Below, one piece after another: positions 61,587-63,606 of a DNA stretch of 64,000 bases. Numbering within the stretch: the stretch's first letter is position 1; each line of letters opens with the position of its first letter. Made by a program: the position numbers and the translations under genes. Source of the DNA: Hepsetus odoe. Lineage: Eukaryota > Chordata > Actinopteri > Characiformes > Hepsetidae. Where the stretch lies: the NCBI GenBank assembly GCA_017165825.1, contig CM029385.1, positions 1,594,837-1,658,836 on the forward strand, given 5' to 3'. The notes beneath the pieces were generated by a model that saw nothing but the letters and a program-made list of their open reading frames with translations, was not told the origin of the DNA and did no database searches.

Positions 61587-61666
61587 GATCTATCCGGGGA
61601 GTGCTGACTCACCTTAGGGCCGAGTAATCCAGGGGGGCCGGGAATCCCGTGAGGACCAGGTGGACC
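300..61666 (-). CDS. col24a1: Collagen type XXIV alpha-1 chain, central triple-helix part (39 exons, gene incomplete at both ends)
   Basis: Encodes 709 residues of the Gly-X-Y major helix of a fibrillar procollagen, secreted as a homotrimer into extracellular matrix (family knowledge: type XXIV is linked to bone and cornea). Seen: 39 minus-strand exons, each starting on a whole Gly codon, with phase-0 introns and sizes that are multiples of 9 except one of 57 bp. Two breaks in Gly-X-Y (exons 2 and 38) fall where clade C fibrillar collagens (COL24A1, COL27A1) have theirs. Diagnostic stretches such as GFPGDIGIPG, GYPGRQ, GKKG.KGRQ and GYPGED agree better with COL24A1 than COL27A1 as I recall them. 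The recalled human helix divides into the same exon series, except that exon 4 is 45 rather than 54 bp. Introns range from 76 bp to 9.6 kb. Two donors are non-canonical (exons 3 and 6). The propeptides, signal peptide and promoter are outside the window. Confidence 0.9.
680..736 (-). CDS. col24a1: col24a1 window exon 38 (57 bp), second helix imperfection
   Basis: Encodes GYPGEDSKTPGPPGPLGEP, 19 codons and the only exon length that is not a multiple of 9. After GED, the four residues SKTP stand where one triplet would be, so six residues separate two glycines. The acceptor is ccag and the donor gtaggt. Human COL24A1 has GYPGEDSTVLGPP at this place as I recall it; COL27A1 also breaks here but with different residues. 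Confidence 0.92.
1306..1359 (-). CDS. col24a1: col24a1 window exon 37 (54 bp)
   Basis: Encodes GHAGKPGPSGPSGPKGEK. The acceptor is atcag, 13 bp from a (CT)n tract; the donor is gtattt. The PGPSG.PGPKGEK pattern matches human GHQGQPGPSGLPGPKGEK. Confidence 0.92.
1372..1972. repeat. Cluster of (GA)n and (GT)n microsatellites
   Basis: (GA)n at 1372-1410; (GT)n at 1465-1492, 1572-1613, 1763-1813 and 1921-1972. They fill the intron between exons 36 and 37. Confidence 0.95.
1998..2051 (-). CDS. col24a1: col24a1 window exon 36 (54 bp)
   Basis: Encodes GQLGVMGPQGEPGMEGYT, with acceptor ttcag and donor gtgagt. Human: GHLGLMGPDGEPGIPGYR. A (CA)n tract on the coding strand starts about 25 bp after the donor. 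Confidence 0.92.
2365..2800. repeat. Minisatellite, unit about 52 bp, about 8 copies
   Basis: The motif gactgattttgatccagta followed by tgaatctgcagtgagtgatt recurs with small changes and one shorter variant. It lies in the intron between exons 35 and 36. Confidence 0.9.
3416..3523 (-). CDS. col24a1: col24a1 window exon 35 (108 bp)
   Basis: Twelve perfect triplets, from GDRGAPGQPGEP to GLKGARGTRGPA. The acceptor is atcag and the donor gtgagt. The KGARGTRG motif also ends the human 36-residue block. Confidence 0.92.
4101..4154 (-). CDS. col24a1: col24a1 window exon 34 (54 bp)
   Basis: Encodes GPEGKQGAPGNPGRQGKK, with acceptor gtcag and donor gtaacg. It aligns with human GPEGIVGIPGQRGRPGKK. 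A non-LTR retrotransposon fragment on the plus strand starts within 80 bp upstream. Confidence 0.9.
4195..4500 (+). mobile_element. Non-LTR retrotransposon fragment, 3' end of reverse transcriptase ORF
   Basis: Broken frames read DKVRE, FGRVQKRDEEYI, then RRMLKMELPGKRRRG. This is the same C-terminal stretch as the longer piece at 25804-26210, in the opposite orientation. Stops and shifts show that it is dead. Confidence 0.75.
5105..5212 (-). CDS. col24a1: col24a1 window exon 33 (108 bp)
   Basis: Twelve perfect Gly-X-Y triplets, beginning GEPGDRGPYGEP and ending GELGLKGFP. The acceptor is ctcag and the donor gtgagc. It is one of two 108-bp (fused 54+54) exons. The human chain also has a 36-residue block here. 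Confidence 0.92.
5289..5342 (-). CDS. col24a1: col24a1 window exon 32 (54 bp)
   Basis: Encodes GPPGPTGEDGPQGKDGAK, with acceptor ctcag and a weak donor, gtcggt. The human block contains GEEGLQGKDGLK. The following intron is only 76 bp, the shortest in the window. Confidence 0.88.
5459..5520 (+). mobile_element. SINE tail remnant
   Basis: Ends gacagtcacttccactttca, the same tail as the tRNA-derived SINEs elsewhere in the window. The body is not recognisable. Confidence 0.45.
6432..6485 (-). CDS. col24a1: col24a1 window exon 31 (54 bp)
   Basis: Encodes GEVGATGAEGEQGQQGLR, with donor gtaaat. The acceptor is ctctcag, the end of a (CT)n microsatellite. Confidence 0.9.
6488..6523. repeat. (GA)n microsatellite at exon 31 acceptor
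   Basis: Pure (GA)n running straight into the splice acceptor of exon 31; on the coding strand it is the polypyrimidine tract. Confidence 0.95.
6608..7020 (+). mobile_element. Unidentified element with 69-bp internal repeats, copy A (about 2 units)
   Basis: Starts near tgcttccagactttcttgta, has two 69-bp units (cagttctccagatcttcctg...), then a unique arm containing gatgattccagatgatcagg and ending near acactttgcaacctggagc. The same arms occur in copies B to E. No transposase is seen, so it is non-autonomous if mobile. Confidence 0.75.
8019..8072 (-). CDS. col24a1: col24a1 window exon 30 (54 bp)
   Basis: Encodes GPPGREGEQGPAGEPGLK, with acceptor acag and donor gtaaga. It starts GPPG..GE and ends GEPG.K like the human block. 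Confidence 0.9.
8161..8214 (-). CDS. col24a1: col24a1 window exon 29 (54 bp)
   Basis: Encodes GAKGPPGDPGPEGEQGPE, with donor gtaaca. The agcag acceptor lies on a (TG)n tract. The intron to exon 30 is 88 bp. Confidence 0.9.
8218..8285. repeat. (CA)n microsatellite at exon 29 acceptor
   Basis: Nearly pure (CA)n, 68 bp, abutting the acceptor of exon 29. Confidence 0.95.
8790..9320 (-). mobile_element. Unidentified element with 69-bp internal repeats, copy B (about 4 units)
   Basis: Inverted relative to copy A. The unique arm (8790-8998) is followed by four units between about 9000 and 9280, then the other arm (caacaagacaataaaaatcc). Each unit is open in several frames, for example repeating MRDNNTVLQEDLENCSGTE. 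Confidence 0.8.
9846..9903. repeat. (CA)n microsatellite
   Basis: Pure (CA)n of 58 bp in the intron between exons 28 and 29. Confidence 0.95.
10110..10735 (+). repeat. Degenerate GAACTGAA-type low-complexity block
   Basis: About 600 bp dominated by variants of gaactgaa, cggaac and gaaccga without a fixed period. It is probably an old expanded short repeat. Confidence 0.7.
10744..10797 (-). CDS. col24a1: col24a1 window exon 28 (54 bp)
   Basis: Encodes GVVGPPGSTGEQGPHGEP, with donor gtaagt. The tgcag acceptor is 8 bp from a (TG)n tract. A degenerate GAACTGAA-type low-complexity block lies just downstream of the donor (10110-10735). Confidence 0.9.
10805..10846. repeat. (CA)n microsatellite at exon 28 acceptor
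   Basis: (CA)n beginning 8 bp from the exon 28 acceptor, so the coding strand has (TG)n before ttttgcag. Confidence 0.95.
11404..11438. repeat. (CA)n microsatellite
   Basis: Pure (CA)n of about 35 bp in the exon 27-28 intron. Confidence 0.95.
11695..11855 (+). mobile_element. Degenerate tRNA-derived SINE
   Basis: Contains cggaccagcaggttgcccct, tagcaagatcccgtccc and the tail agtcactttcacatcac. These match, with many changes, the SINE family best seen at 17747-17970. Confidence 0.55.
11987..12031 (-). CDS. col24a1: col24a1 window exon 27 (45 bp)
   Basis: Encodes GKPGGPGKRGGPGPP, with acceptor tacag and donor gtacgt. It is the second of the pair of 45-bp exons. Confidence 0.9.
12245..12289 (-). 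CDS. col24a1: col24a1 window exon 26 (45 bp)
   Basis: Encodes GEKGEPGKKGAPGFV, with acceptor gcag and donor gtaagt. It is the first of two consecutive 45-bp exons, as in the recalled human gene product (GEKGDQGKRGPHGLI next). Confidence 0.9.
12405..12735 (+). mobile_element. Tc1-like transposon remnant, 5' part
   Basis: Starts acagtccgctccaaaggga, a typical Tc1-like terminal sequence. It is followed by a spacer and a degenerate transposase start (KSIRSISLTLGKASPTI, the DNA-binding region). Truncated; no catalytic domain. Confidence 0.65.
13081..13134 (-). CDS. col24a1: col24a1 window exon 25 (54 bp)
   Basis: Encodes GPRGPDGPPGEPGPEGSK, with acceptor tcag and donor gtgtca. The RGPDG start corresponds to human GSRGPDGLLGEQ. 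Confidence 0.9.
14195..15065 (+). mobile_element. Unidentified element with 69-bp internal repeats, copy C (about 8 units)
   Basis: Left arm tgcttccagacattctttc, then about eight diverged units (14225-14770) with small indels, then the right arm as far as gatcagacaggctgacagg. It gives the fullest right arm. Confidence 0.8.
15360..15532. repeat. Facing (GT)n and (CA)n microsatellites
   Basis: (GT)n at 15360-15388 and (CA)n at 15479-15532, about 90 bp apart and complementary, so the pair could form a hairpin. Confidence 0.9.
16128..16181 (-). CDS. col24a1: col24a1 window exon 24 (54 bp)
   Basis: Encodes GPQGPRGDTGAPGPKGRR, with donor gtaagt. The cag acceptor lies directly on a 300-bp (CT)n tract of the coding strand. 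Confidence 0.9.
16190..16480. repeat. (GA)n purine tract at exon 24 acceptor
   Basis: About 290 bp of (GA)n with short interruptions. On the coding strand it is a long pyrimidine tract leading to the exon 24 acceptor. Confidence 0.95.
17458..17511 (-). CDS. col24a1: col24a1 window exon 23 (54 bp)
   Basis: Encodes GYPGLPGAPGDVGPQGPP, with acceptor aag after a T run and donor gtaagt. A tRNA-derived SINE sits about 235 bp upstream (17747-17970). Confidence 0.9.
17747..17970 (+). mobile_element. tRNA-derived SINE, near full length
   Basis: Head with box-A-like ggcctagtggtttgggac and box-B-like gggtttgaatcccagacc, a body with cccttgagcaaggtacc, and a tail ending agtcactttcactttcac. It is the best reference copy for the family in this window. 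Confidence 0.85.
18073..18126 (-). CDS. col24a1: col24a1 window exon 22 (54 bp)
   Basis: Encodes GDRGPAGPLGPPGEKGAG, with acceptor cgcag and donor gtaaga. It aligns with human GERGSPGPLGPQGEKGVM. Confidence 0.9.
18314..18367 (-). CDS. col24a1: col24a1 window exon 21 (54 bp)
   Basis: Encodes GPVGLIGPTGVVGPPGEK, with acceptor acag and donor gtagca. Human GPVGLPGEVGMTGSIGEK has the same start and end. Confidence 0.9.
19188..19268 (+). mobile_element. tRNA-derived SINE, head only
   Basis: Contains ggtggtctagcgttcgggga and gggttcgaatcccagaccag, then breaks off after gtaggttg. Same family as 17747-17970. Confidence 0.75.
20225..21054 (+). mobile_element. Tc1-like transposon remnant with degenerate transposase and 3' end
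   Basis: Reads RSSRMNPEVFRDTLSAQIQ and then QMDDDPKHTARAS, the segment around the second catalytic Asp of Tc1 transposases. The frame then breaks. The element ends caaatatttatggacctaac followed by tgta, a Tc1-type terminus next to a TA. The 5' end is not recognisable. Dead copy in the exon 20-21 intron. Confidence 0.8.
21218..21246. repeat. (CA)n microsatellite
   Basis: Short pure (CA)n in the exon 20-21 intron; a (TA)n tract lies at 21055-21072. Confidence 0.9.
21623..21700. repeat. (CA)n microsatellite, long
   Basis: Pure (CA)n of 78 bp, one of the longest perfect runs in the window. Confidence 0.95.
21735..21845 (+). mobile_element. Retroelement 3'-tail-like remnant
   Basis: tttggactgtgggaggaaacc followed by a gaacc...ttctggctgtgaggcagcagagc stretch is the widespread fish LINE/SINE tail motif. 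Only the tail is present. Confidence 0.5.
21945..22140 (+). mobile_element. Possible Tc1-like transposase tail remnant
   Basis: Reads SFQEAWRSVPEDD and then an interrupted frame, similar to the C-terminal end of Tc1-like transposases and to the piece at 33660-33965. Very decayed. Confidence 0.4.
22250..22392 (+). mobile_element. tRNA-derived SINE with internal duplication
   Basis: Box-B-like gggtctgaatccaagacc, then cccttgagcaaggtactg. The phrase cccatcattgctccctg is duplicated before the tail gacagtcactttcactt. Confidence 0.75.
23078..23245 (+). mobile_element. tRNA-derived SINE
   Basis: Contains gggttcgagtcccagacc, cttgagcaaggtaccgtcc and ccatcactgctccccgggtg; it lacks the final cactttcac tail. 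Confidence 0.8.
23649..23736. repeat. Tandem duplication, 44-bp unit, two copies
   Basis: Two identical copies of a GC-rich unit starting cccgggacggggacgacgtc, 50 bp downstream of the exon 20 donor. Confidence 0.95.
23786..23830 (-). CDS. col24a1: col24a1 window exon 20 (45 bp)
   Basis: Encodes GEVGDPGNVGKSGPP, with acceptor tacag and donor gtaaga. It follows exon 19 as human GEVGDQGNIGKIGET does. A 5.4 kb intron comes next. Confidence 0.92.
24976..25029 (-). CDS. col24a1: col24a1 window exon 19 (54 bp)
   Basis: Encodes GRPGRKGYVGEPGPEGLK, with acceptor cag after a (TG)n tract and donor gtaaag. KGY.GEPGPEGLK is a COL24A1 signature; COL27A1 differs here. Confidence 0.92.
25032..25150. repeat. 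(CA)n tract and 16-bp minisatellite
   Basis: (CA)n at 25034-25072 abuts the exon 19 acceptor, followed by about four copies of cacatgcacattaaca between 25073 and 25150. Confidence 0.9.
25214..25258 (-). CDS. col24a1: col24a1 window exon 18 (45 bp)
   Basis: Encodes GDEGPLGPPGKPGPT, with donor gtaagt. The cag acceptor is preceded immediately by a long (TG)n tract on the coding strand (25259-25348). Confidence 0.9.
25262..25348. repeat. (CA)n microsatellite at exon 18 acceptor
   Basis: 87 bp of (CA)n with one cg change, starting right after the exon 18 acceptor. Confidence 0.95.
25514..25548. repeat. (GT)n microsatellite
   Basis: Complementary to the (CA)n at 25262-25348, 165 bp away. Confidence 0.95.
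25804..26215 (-). mobile_element. Non-LTR retrotransposon fragment, C-terminal end of reverse transcriptase ORF
   Basis: An open frame of 129 codons (25821-26210) reads YGLETVGLMKRQ, then MDRIRNEYVRGTDLVGHVGD, then LCWFGRVQRRDEYIRRR and GKGRRGRPKRRIMD. The RIRNE..RGT / WFGHV / GRPK pattern is the usual tail following the RT domain in animal LINEs. The RT catalytic part is absent, so this is a 5'-truncated insertion in the exon 17-18 intron. I do not assign the clade. Confidence 0.85.
26731..26767. repeat. (GT)n microsatellite
   Basis: Pure (GT)n followed by a short (GA)n, in the exon 17-18 intron. Confidence 0.95.
27145..27198 (-). CDS. col24a1: col24a1 window exon 17 (54 bp)
   Basis: Encodes GNQGARGPQGPPGPKGTE, with acceptor cccag and donor gtacac. 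It matches human GLLGNRGPPGPPGLKGTQ in length and in the KGT ending. Confidence 0.9.
27759..27812 (-). CDS. col24a1: col24a1 window exon 16 (54 bp)
   Basis: Encodes GFPGDIGIPGPNGPPGPK, with acceptor ccag and donor gtgcag. The recalled human COL24A1 block is GFPGDIGIPGQNGPEGPK, while COL27A1 has GFPGDIGPPGDNGPEGMK. This exon is one of the best discriminators between the two. Confidence 0.92.
28194..28325 (-). mobile_element. tRNA-derived SINE, inverted, tail half
   Basis: Starts aaaaagtgaaagtgactatt (reverse of the tail) and ends ggtaccttgctcaagggtac; the tRNA-like head is missing. Confidence 0.75.
28327..29635. other. Intron stretch without recognised features
   Basis: Part of the exon 15-16 intron. 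I see no collagen exon, known repeat or long open frame here on either strand. Confidence 0.6.
29640..29975 (+). mobile_element. Unidentified element with 69-bp repeats, copy D (one partial unit)
   Basis: Begins inside a unit (cagtgttgttgtctctcatt), then carries the whole right arm to gatcagacaggctgacagg. It is truncated on the repeat side. Confidence 0.75.
30113..30166 (-). CDS. col24a1: col24a1 window exon 15 (54 bp)
   Basis: Encodes GKTGDLGPPGPPGPPGPE. The acceptor is aag after a T run, and the donor is gtaaaa. The last codons PPGPE lead into GFPGDIG exactly as in the human chain. Confidence 0.88.
30690..30743 (-). CDS. col24a1: col24a1 window exon 14 (54 bp)
   Basis: Encodes GTAGSPGPPGPRGKPGPA, with acceptor tacag and donor gtacgc. 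PPG.RGKPGP is shared with COL24A1 and COL27A1 at this position. Confidence 0.9.
31388..31441 (-). CDS. col24a1: col24a1 window exon 13 (54 bp)
   Basis: Encodes GEPGTRGEPGEYGFQGDK, with acceptor tag (ataatttag, a poor pyrimidine tract) and donor gtaggc. It aligns with the human block ending GYPGDK. Confidence 0.9.
31638..31682 (-). CDS. col24a1: col24a1 window exon 12 (45 bp)
   Basis: Encodes GLAGGVGPPGLKGDK, with acceptor ggcag and donor gtgatc. The human equivalent (recalled GLSGNKGLPGIKGDK) has the same length and the same GDK ending. Confidence 0.9.
31763..31816 (-). CDS. col24a1: col24a1 window exon 11 (54 bp)
   Basis: Encodes GDPGPEGPRGLPGIVGPQ, with acceptor cag and donor gtaacg. Only 80 bp of intron separate it from exon 12. 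Confidence 0.9.
32285..32388. repeat. Tandem repeat, unit 34 bp, about 3 copies
   Basis: The phrase tttctggtggagaggtttgg, then tccttgaaacccaa, is repeated; the first copy carries small changes. Confidence 0.9.
32660..32890 (+). mobile_element. tRNA-derived SINE, diverged
   Basis: Head ggtggcctagtgctaaagc, box-B-like gggtttgagttcctgacc, body ttgaggaatgtaccgtccc, tail tgtcactttcacttta. Confidence 0.75.
33660..33965 (+). mobile_element. Tc1-like transposon 3' remnant
   Basis: The frame reads ELWNVLQEAWTLFLKTT, like the C-terminus of Tc1 transposases. A non-coding segment follows, ending ctcaagacttttgcagagaa, a Tc1-like terminal type. Confidence 0.6.
34840..34990 (-). mobile_element. Second tRNA-derived SINE family, inverted copy
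   Basis: Reverse strand carries box-B-like attcgaataccacct, then gggagactgtccctgtaatc and cgctctggagaagagcgtct. The same order occurs at 59458-59660. Confidence 0.7.
36345..36560 (+). mobile_element. tRNA-derived SINE
   Basis: Contains gtttgagtcccagaccagc, aacaaggtaccgtcctcagc and the tail gacagtcactttcactttca. A short LINE-tail-like phrase (gaggagaacatgcatcc) follows at 36560-36600. Confidence 0.75.
37553..37718 (+). mobile_element. tRNA-derived SINE, head truncated
   Basis: Starts in the middle (caagatctgtaggttgccc), has ccatcactgctccccgagcg, and ends ggcagtcactttcactttca. Confidence 0.75.
38265..38309 (-). CDS. col24a1: col24a1 window exon 10 (45 bp)
   Basis: Encodes GPVGPTGTSGFPGLR, with acceptor cag and donor gtgagt. 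The GFPGLR ending matches COL24A1. A 6.4 kb intron follows. Confidence 0.9.
38592..38645 (-). CDS. col24a1: col24a1 window exon 9 (54 bp)
   Basis: Encodes GVVGDAGERGPVGPDGKE, with acceptor tag and donor gtacgt. It aligns with recalled human GFPGDFGDRGPAGLDGSP. Confidence 0.9.
39130..39780 (+). repeat. Minisatellite, unit about 28 bp, more than 20 copies
   Basis: The unit contains ctctctacaggtaaagcacc then acccactt; a variant block near 39640-39740 has ctacctctgaagcaccgccc. On the plus strand each main unit carries a perfect cag|gtaaag. Confidence 0.92.
39894..39938 (-). CDS. col24a1: col24a1 window exon 8 (45 bp)
   Basis: Encodes GIPGPVGKKGPKGRQ, with acceptor ctgcag and donor gtaaga. The GKKG.KGRQ ending is the same as the recalled human GIPGIRGKKGFKGRQ. 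A 28-bp minisatellite lies about 110 bp downstream of its donor (39130-39780). Confidence 0.9.
41957..42010 (-). CDS. col24a1: col24a1 window exon 7 (54 bp)
   Basis: Encodes GFIGPPGVAGPPGLEGER, with acceptor cag and donor gtaagt. It begins GFIG and ends EGER like the recalled human block, which helped fix the order of exons 6 to 8. Confidence 0.9.
42478..42552 (+). mobile_element. Retroelement tail-like remnant with (ATT)n
   Basis: ctgtaaagtgaccttgggtt then aaaggcgctatataaataaa and (ATT)n is a common 3' end of fish retroelements. Only the tail is visible. Confidence 0.6.
43505..43852. repeat. (GA)n purine tract with gaagca interruptions
   Basis: About 350 bp of almost only A and G on the plus strand. 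The long open frames on both strands here are artefacts. Confidence 0.95.
43951..44012. repeat. (CT)n pyrimidine tract
   Basis: 62 bp of (CT)n about 100 bp from the (GA)n tract at 43505-43852 and complementary to it. Confidence 0.95.
44977..45021 (-). CDS. col24a1: col24a1 window exon 6 (45 bp), non-canonical donor junction
   Basis: Encodes GLVGPEGNPGPKGVN; the recalled human block is GLAGPEGNPGPKGAQ. The acceptor is ttcag. The 45-bp reading ends AAC and is followed by gaacgtatgg, so there is no GT at the junction. The nearest gt (gtatgg) lies 4 bp downstream. The overlap AACGAACG looks like a 4-bp tandem duplication across the boundary. Using gtatgg would give 49 bp and shift the frame. Confidence 0.78.
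46423..46476 (-). CDS. col24a1: col24a1 window exon 5 (54 bp)
   Basis: Encodes GLPGLPGIVGAAGYPGRQ. The acceptor is tag, preceded by a (CT)n tract on the coding strand; the donor is gtgcag. The terminal GYPGRQ is shared with clade B and clade C fibrillar collagens at this place. Confidence 0.9.
46485..46514. repeat. (GA)n microsatellite at exon 5 acceptor
   Basis: Starts 9 bp from the exon 5 acceptor; a second, imperfect (GA)n lies at 47370-47420. Confidence 0.9.
47194..47238 (-). CDS. col24a1: col24a1 window exon 4 (45 bp)
   Basis: Encodes GPKGYPGPPGLPGEQ, with acceptor cgcag and donor gtaagt. Human COL24A1 has an 18-residue block here in my recollection, ending LPGEQ, while COL27A1 has a 15-residue block (GHKGYPGPAGHPGEQ). 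The length is therefore the COL27A1-like state. Confidence 0.88.
48780..50935 (+). repeat. Large minisatellite, 22-bp motif with 34- and 32-bp variants (2.1 kb)
   Basis: Left part: acattcactctacactctcag repeated. Middle: units with an added attcctgagtac. Right part: units with cctgtacttttactttatac. Open frames of up to 195 codons across it are repeat artefacts. It fills most of the exon 3-4 intron. Confidence 0.95.
51499..51552 (-). CDS. col24a1: col24a1 window exon 3 (54 bp), donor GT replaced by CT
   Basis: Encodes GERGSPGLPGPKGVEGPP with a good cag acceptor. After the 18th codon the sequence reads ctaagtcc where gtaagtcc is expected, so donor position +1 is C. The exon length and the next acceptor require the break here. 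The change is a sequence error, a variant or a splice mutation. Skipping this exon would keep the Gly-X-Y frame. Confidence 0.8.
51959..52003 (-). CDS. col24a1: col24a1 window exon 2 (45 bp), first helix imperfection
   Basis: Encodes GAKGDPGLLFCGCTR. The first seven residues keep Gly-X-Y; the next eight do not and contain a Cys-Gly-Cys. The acceptor is cag and the donor gtatga. Human COL24A1 (GPKGDPGFSPGQPVP, recalled) and COL27A1 also break the repeat right after GDPG in a 15-residue block here, so this is a real exon and not a decayed one. The cysteines are not in the human block as I recall it. Confidence 0.8.
52768..53500 (-). mobile_element. Unidentified element with 69-bp internal repeats, copy E (about 9 units)
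   Basis: A shortened unique arm (52768-52855) joins directly to the repeat array (52858-53470), then an arm reading ccctcaataataagagtctt. A related stretch of the outer arm, tcttcattaaaagaggaaga, is found at 55208-55255. Confidence 0.8.
55335..55625 (+). repeat. Minisatellite, unit about 20-22 bp
   Basis: gatggttcgggctttctgaa and gatggttcgggcttttatgg alternate, with later units carrying ctggctttctgggagttgg. Confidence 0.9.
56770..56935 (-). mobile_element. tRNA-derived SINE, inverted, diverged
   Basis: Starts tatgaaagtgaaagtgactg and ends cctcagggtaacccactggc. The middle has an unusual tggtatataattaaagaacc in place of the usual body. Confidence 0.65.
57365..57612 (+). repeat. Minisatellite, 32-bp unit, same motif as 48.8-50.9 kb
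   Basis: Units acactcctgtacttttactt then tacactctcagt, about 7 copies. This is the variant found at the right end of the larger array. Confidence 0.95.
58170..58223. repeat. (GA)n microsatellite
   Basis: (GA)n with one gc interruption, in the large intron. Confidence 0.95.
58250..58400 (-). mobile_element. tRNA-derived SINE, inverted, tail half
   Basis: Starts taagtgaaagtgaaaatgac and ends cagtaccttgctcaagggta; the head is missing. Confidence 0.75.
58682..58870 (+). mobile_element. SINE head joined to another repeat's tail
   Basis: Head gggcagcggtggcctggtga and cccttgagcaaggtgccgtcc, then gcgacctgtccggggtgtgt and gctgggacggactccagcac, a phrase typical of L2-type tails. It may be a nested insertion or a chimera. 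Confidence 0.6.
59458..59660 (+). mobile_element. Second tRNA-derived SINE family
   Basis: Box-B-like ggttctaatcccacctct, then gggttcctgagcaagaccct, gggactgtccctgtaattag and cgctctggataagagtgtgt. Same order as the inverted copy at 34840-34990. Confidence 0.75.
60626..60667. repeat. (CA)n microsatellite
   Basis: Pure (CA)n in the large intron. Confidence 0.95.
60755..61040 (+). repeat. 26-bp minisatellite within a CT-rich block
   Basis: ctctcagcctctctccgtct then gtctca is repeated about six times (60755-60905), followed by irregular (CT)n. Confidence 0.9.
61120..61171. repeat. (CA)n microsatellite
   Basis: Pure (CA)n, 52 bp. Confidence 0.95.
61528..61584. repeat. (CA)n microsatellite just downstream of exon 1 donor
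   Basis: On the coding strand this is (TG)n beginning about 27 bp into the intron after exon 1. Confidence 0.95.
61613..61666 (-). CDS. col24a1: col24a1 window exon 1 (54 bp)
   Basis: Encodes GPPGPHGIPGPPGLLGPK. The acceptor is cag, with a GA tract (CT on the coding strand) just upstream; the donor is gtgagt. It matches the recalled human segment GIPGPHGNPGLPGLPGPK near the N-terminal end of the helix. It is the most 5' exon I can find. A 9.6 kb intron separates it from the next exon. Confidence 0.9.
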
Positions 61667-61679
61667 CTGCAGGAGAAAG

Positions 61680-61728
61680 GGAGAGAGAGAGAGAGAGAGA
61701 GACAGAGAGAGAGAGAGAGGGAGAGGGA

Positions 61729-61784
<56 letters not shown>

Positions 61785-61845
61785 GAGAGGAGAAGAGAAG
61801 AGAGAGAGAGAGACAGAGAGAGGAGAGAGAGGGGAGAGAGACAGA

Positions 61846-61879
<34 letters not shown>

Positions 61880-61900
61880 CAGAGACAGAGAGAGAGAAAC
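61680..61900. repeat. (GA)n purine tract at exon 1 acceptor
   Basis: 220 bp of (GA)n with gaca interruptions, ending 13 bp from the exon 1 acceptor; a pyrimidine tract on the coding strand. Confidence 0.95.
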
Positions 61901-62025
61901 AAATGCATGGATGATTACTCATCCATATGACATCAACCTCTCTCTGAAAACCTTCCTGATCTAATCTCCCAACAGCCTTCCTCAGACTGGGGGAAAGGCA
62001 GTACAAAACACTGAAAGGCTACTAT

Positions 62026-62030
<5 letters not shown>

Positions 62031-62066
<36 letters not shown>
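62031..62066. repeat. (CA)n microsatellite
   Basis: Pure (CA)n facing the large (GT)-rich array that starts at about 62125. Confidence 0.95.
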
Positions 62067-62068
<2 letters not shown>

Positions 62069-62124
62069 TCCAACAGGGCAGTGTGTGAGAATCAACTGAA
62101 AAGTGAAATTTCAGCAACTCTGCC

Positions 62125-63495
62125 TCTGTGTGTGTGTGTGTGATTCTGTATGTGTGTGTGTGTGTATGTGTTTGTGTGTTTGTGTGATTCTGTGTGTGCT
62201 GTGTGTGATTCTGTGTGTGTGTGTGGTGTATGTGTTTGTGTGCTGTGTGTGATTCTGTGTGTGCTGTGTGTGATTCTGTGTGTGTGTGTGTGGTGTATGT
62301 GTTTGTGTGTTTGTGTTATTCTGTGTGTGCTGTGTGTGATTCTGTGTGTAATATTATTAGTAATATTATTAGTGTATGTGTTTGTGTGTTTGTGTGATTC
62401 TGTGTGTGTGTGTGTGAGTGTATGTGTTTGTGTGTTTGTGTGATTCTGTGTGTGTGTGTGTGGTGTATGTGTTTGTGTGTTTGTGTGATTCTGTGTGTGA
62501 TGTGTGTGATTCTGTGTGTGTGTGTGGGTGTATGTGTTTGTGTGTTTGTGTGATTCTGTGTGTGTGTGTGTGTGTGTATGTGTGTGTGTGTGTGTGTGTG
62601 ATTCTGTGTGTGTGTGATTCTGTGTGTGTGTGATTCTGTGTGTGTGTGTGTGTGGTGTATGTGTTTGTGTGTTTGTGTTATTCTGTGTGTGATTCTGTGT
62701 GTATTCTTTGTGTGTGTGTGTTATTCTATGTGTGTGCTGTATGTGATTACAGTGTGTGTGTGTGTGTAGTATATGTATTTGTGTTGTGTAATTCTGTGCT
62801 GTGTAATTCTATGTGTGTGTGTGTATAGTGTATGTATTTTGTGTGTTGTGTGATTCTATGTGTGCTGTGTGGCAATTCTGTATGTGTAGTGTATGTTGTG
62901 TGTTTGTATTGTTATTCTGTGTGTGATTCTGTATGTGTGTGTGTGTTTGTGTGTTTTGTATTTATTCTGTGTGTGATGTGTGTGTTTCTGTAGCTGTGTA
63001 TGTAGAGTTTCTGTGTGTGTATGTGTGTGTGTGTGGAGTGTGTGTGTGATTCCGTGTGTGGTGTGTGTGTGTGTGTGTGATTCAGTGTGTTTCTGTGTGT
63101 GTGTGGTGTGTGTGATTCTGTGTGTGATTCCGTGTGTGGTGTGTGTGTGATTCCGTGTGTGGTGTGTGTGTGATTCTGTGTGTGTGTGGTGTGTGTTATT
63201 CTGTGTGCCATTGTGTGTGTGTGTGATTCCATGTGTGTGTGGTGTGTGTGATTCCATGTGTGGTGTGTGTGTGATTCAGTGTGTGGTGTGTGTGTGATTC
63301 AGTATGTGTGTGTGATTCAGTATGTGTGTGTGTGAGATTCAGTGTGTGGTGTGTGTGTTTCTGTGTGTGTGTGTGGTGTGTGTGATTCTGTGTGTGATTC
63401 CGTGTGTGGTGTGTGTTATCCTGTGTGCGATTCTGTGTTTGTGTGTGTGTTTCTGTGTATGGTGTGTGGTGTGTGTGATTCTGTGTGTGTGATTC

Positions 63496-63528
<33 letters not shown>

Positions 63529-63606
63529 TTATCCTGTGTGCGATTCTGTGTTTGTGTGTGTGTTTCTGTGTATGGTGTGTGGTGTGTGTGATTCTGTGTG
63601 TGTGAT

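Larger units (their letters stand above)
52004..61612. other. 9.6 kb intron between exons 1 and 2
   Basis: Holds element copy E, minisatellites at 55.3, 57.4 and 60.7 kb, four SINE pieces and several microsatellites. I searched both strands for Gly-X-Y strings and found none. The rest (53.6-54.7, 55.7-56.7 and 59.7-60.6 kb) is unrecognised. Confidence 0.7.

Noticed and set aside
300..61666. Assignment as col27a1, or as a type V/XI chain
   Set aside because: Types V and XI have no breaks in the major helix. COL27A1 differs at diagnostic places (GFPGDIGPPGD, GRKGFPGRPG, break residues) where this gene follows COL24A1.
62150..63605. Cys/Val-rich and His/Thr-rich frames
   Set aside because: Translations of the GT-rich array; no coding signal.
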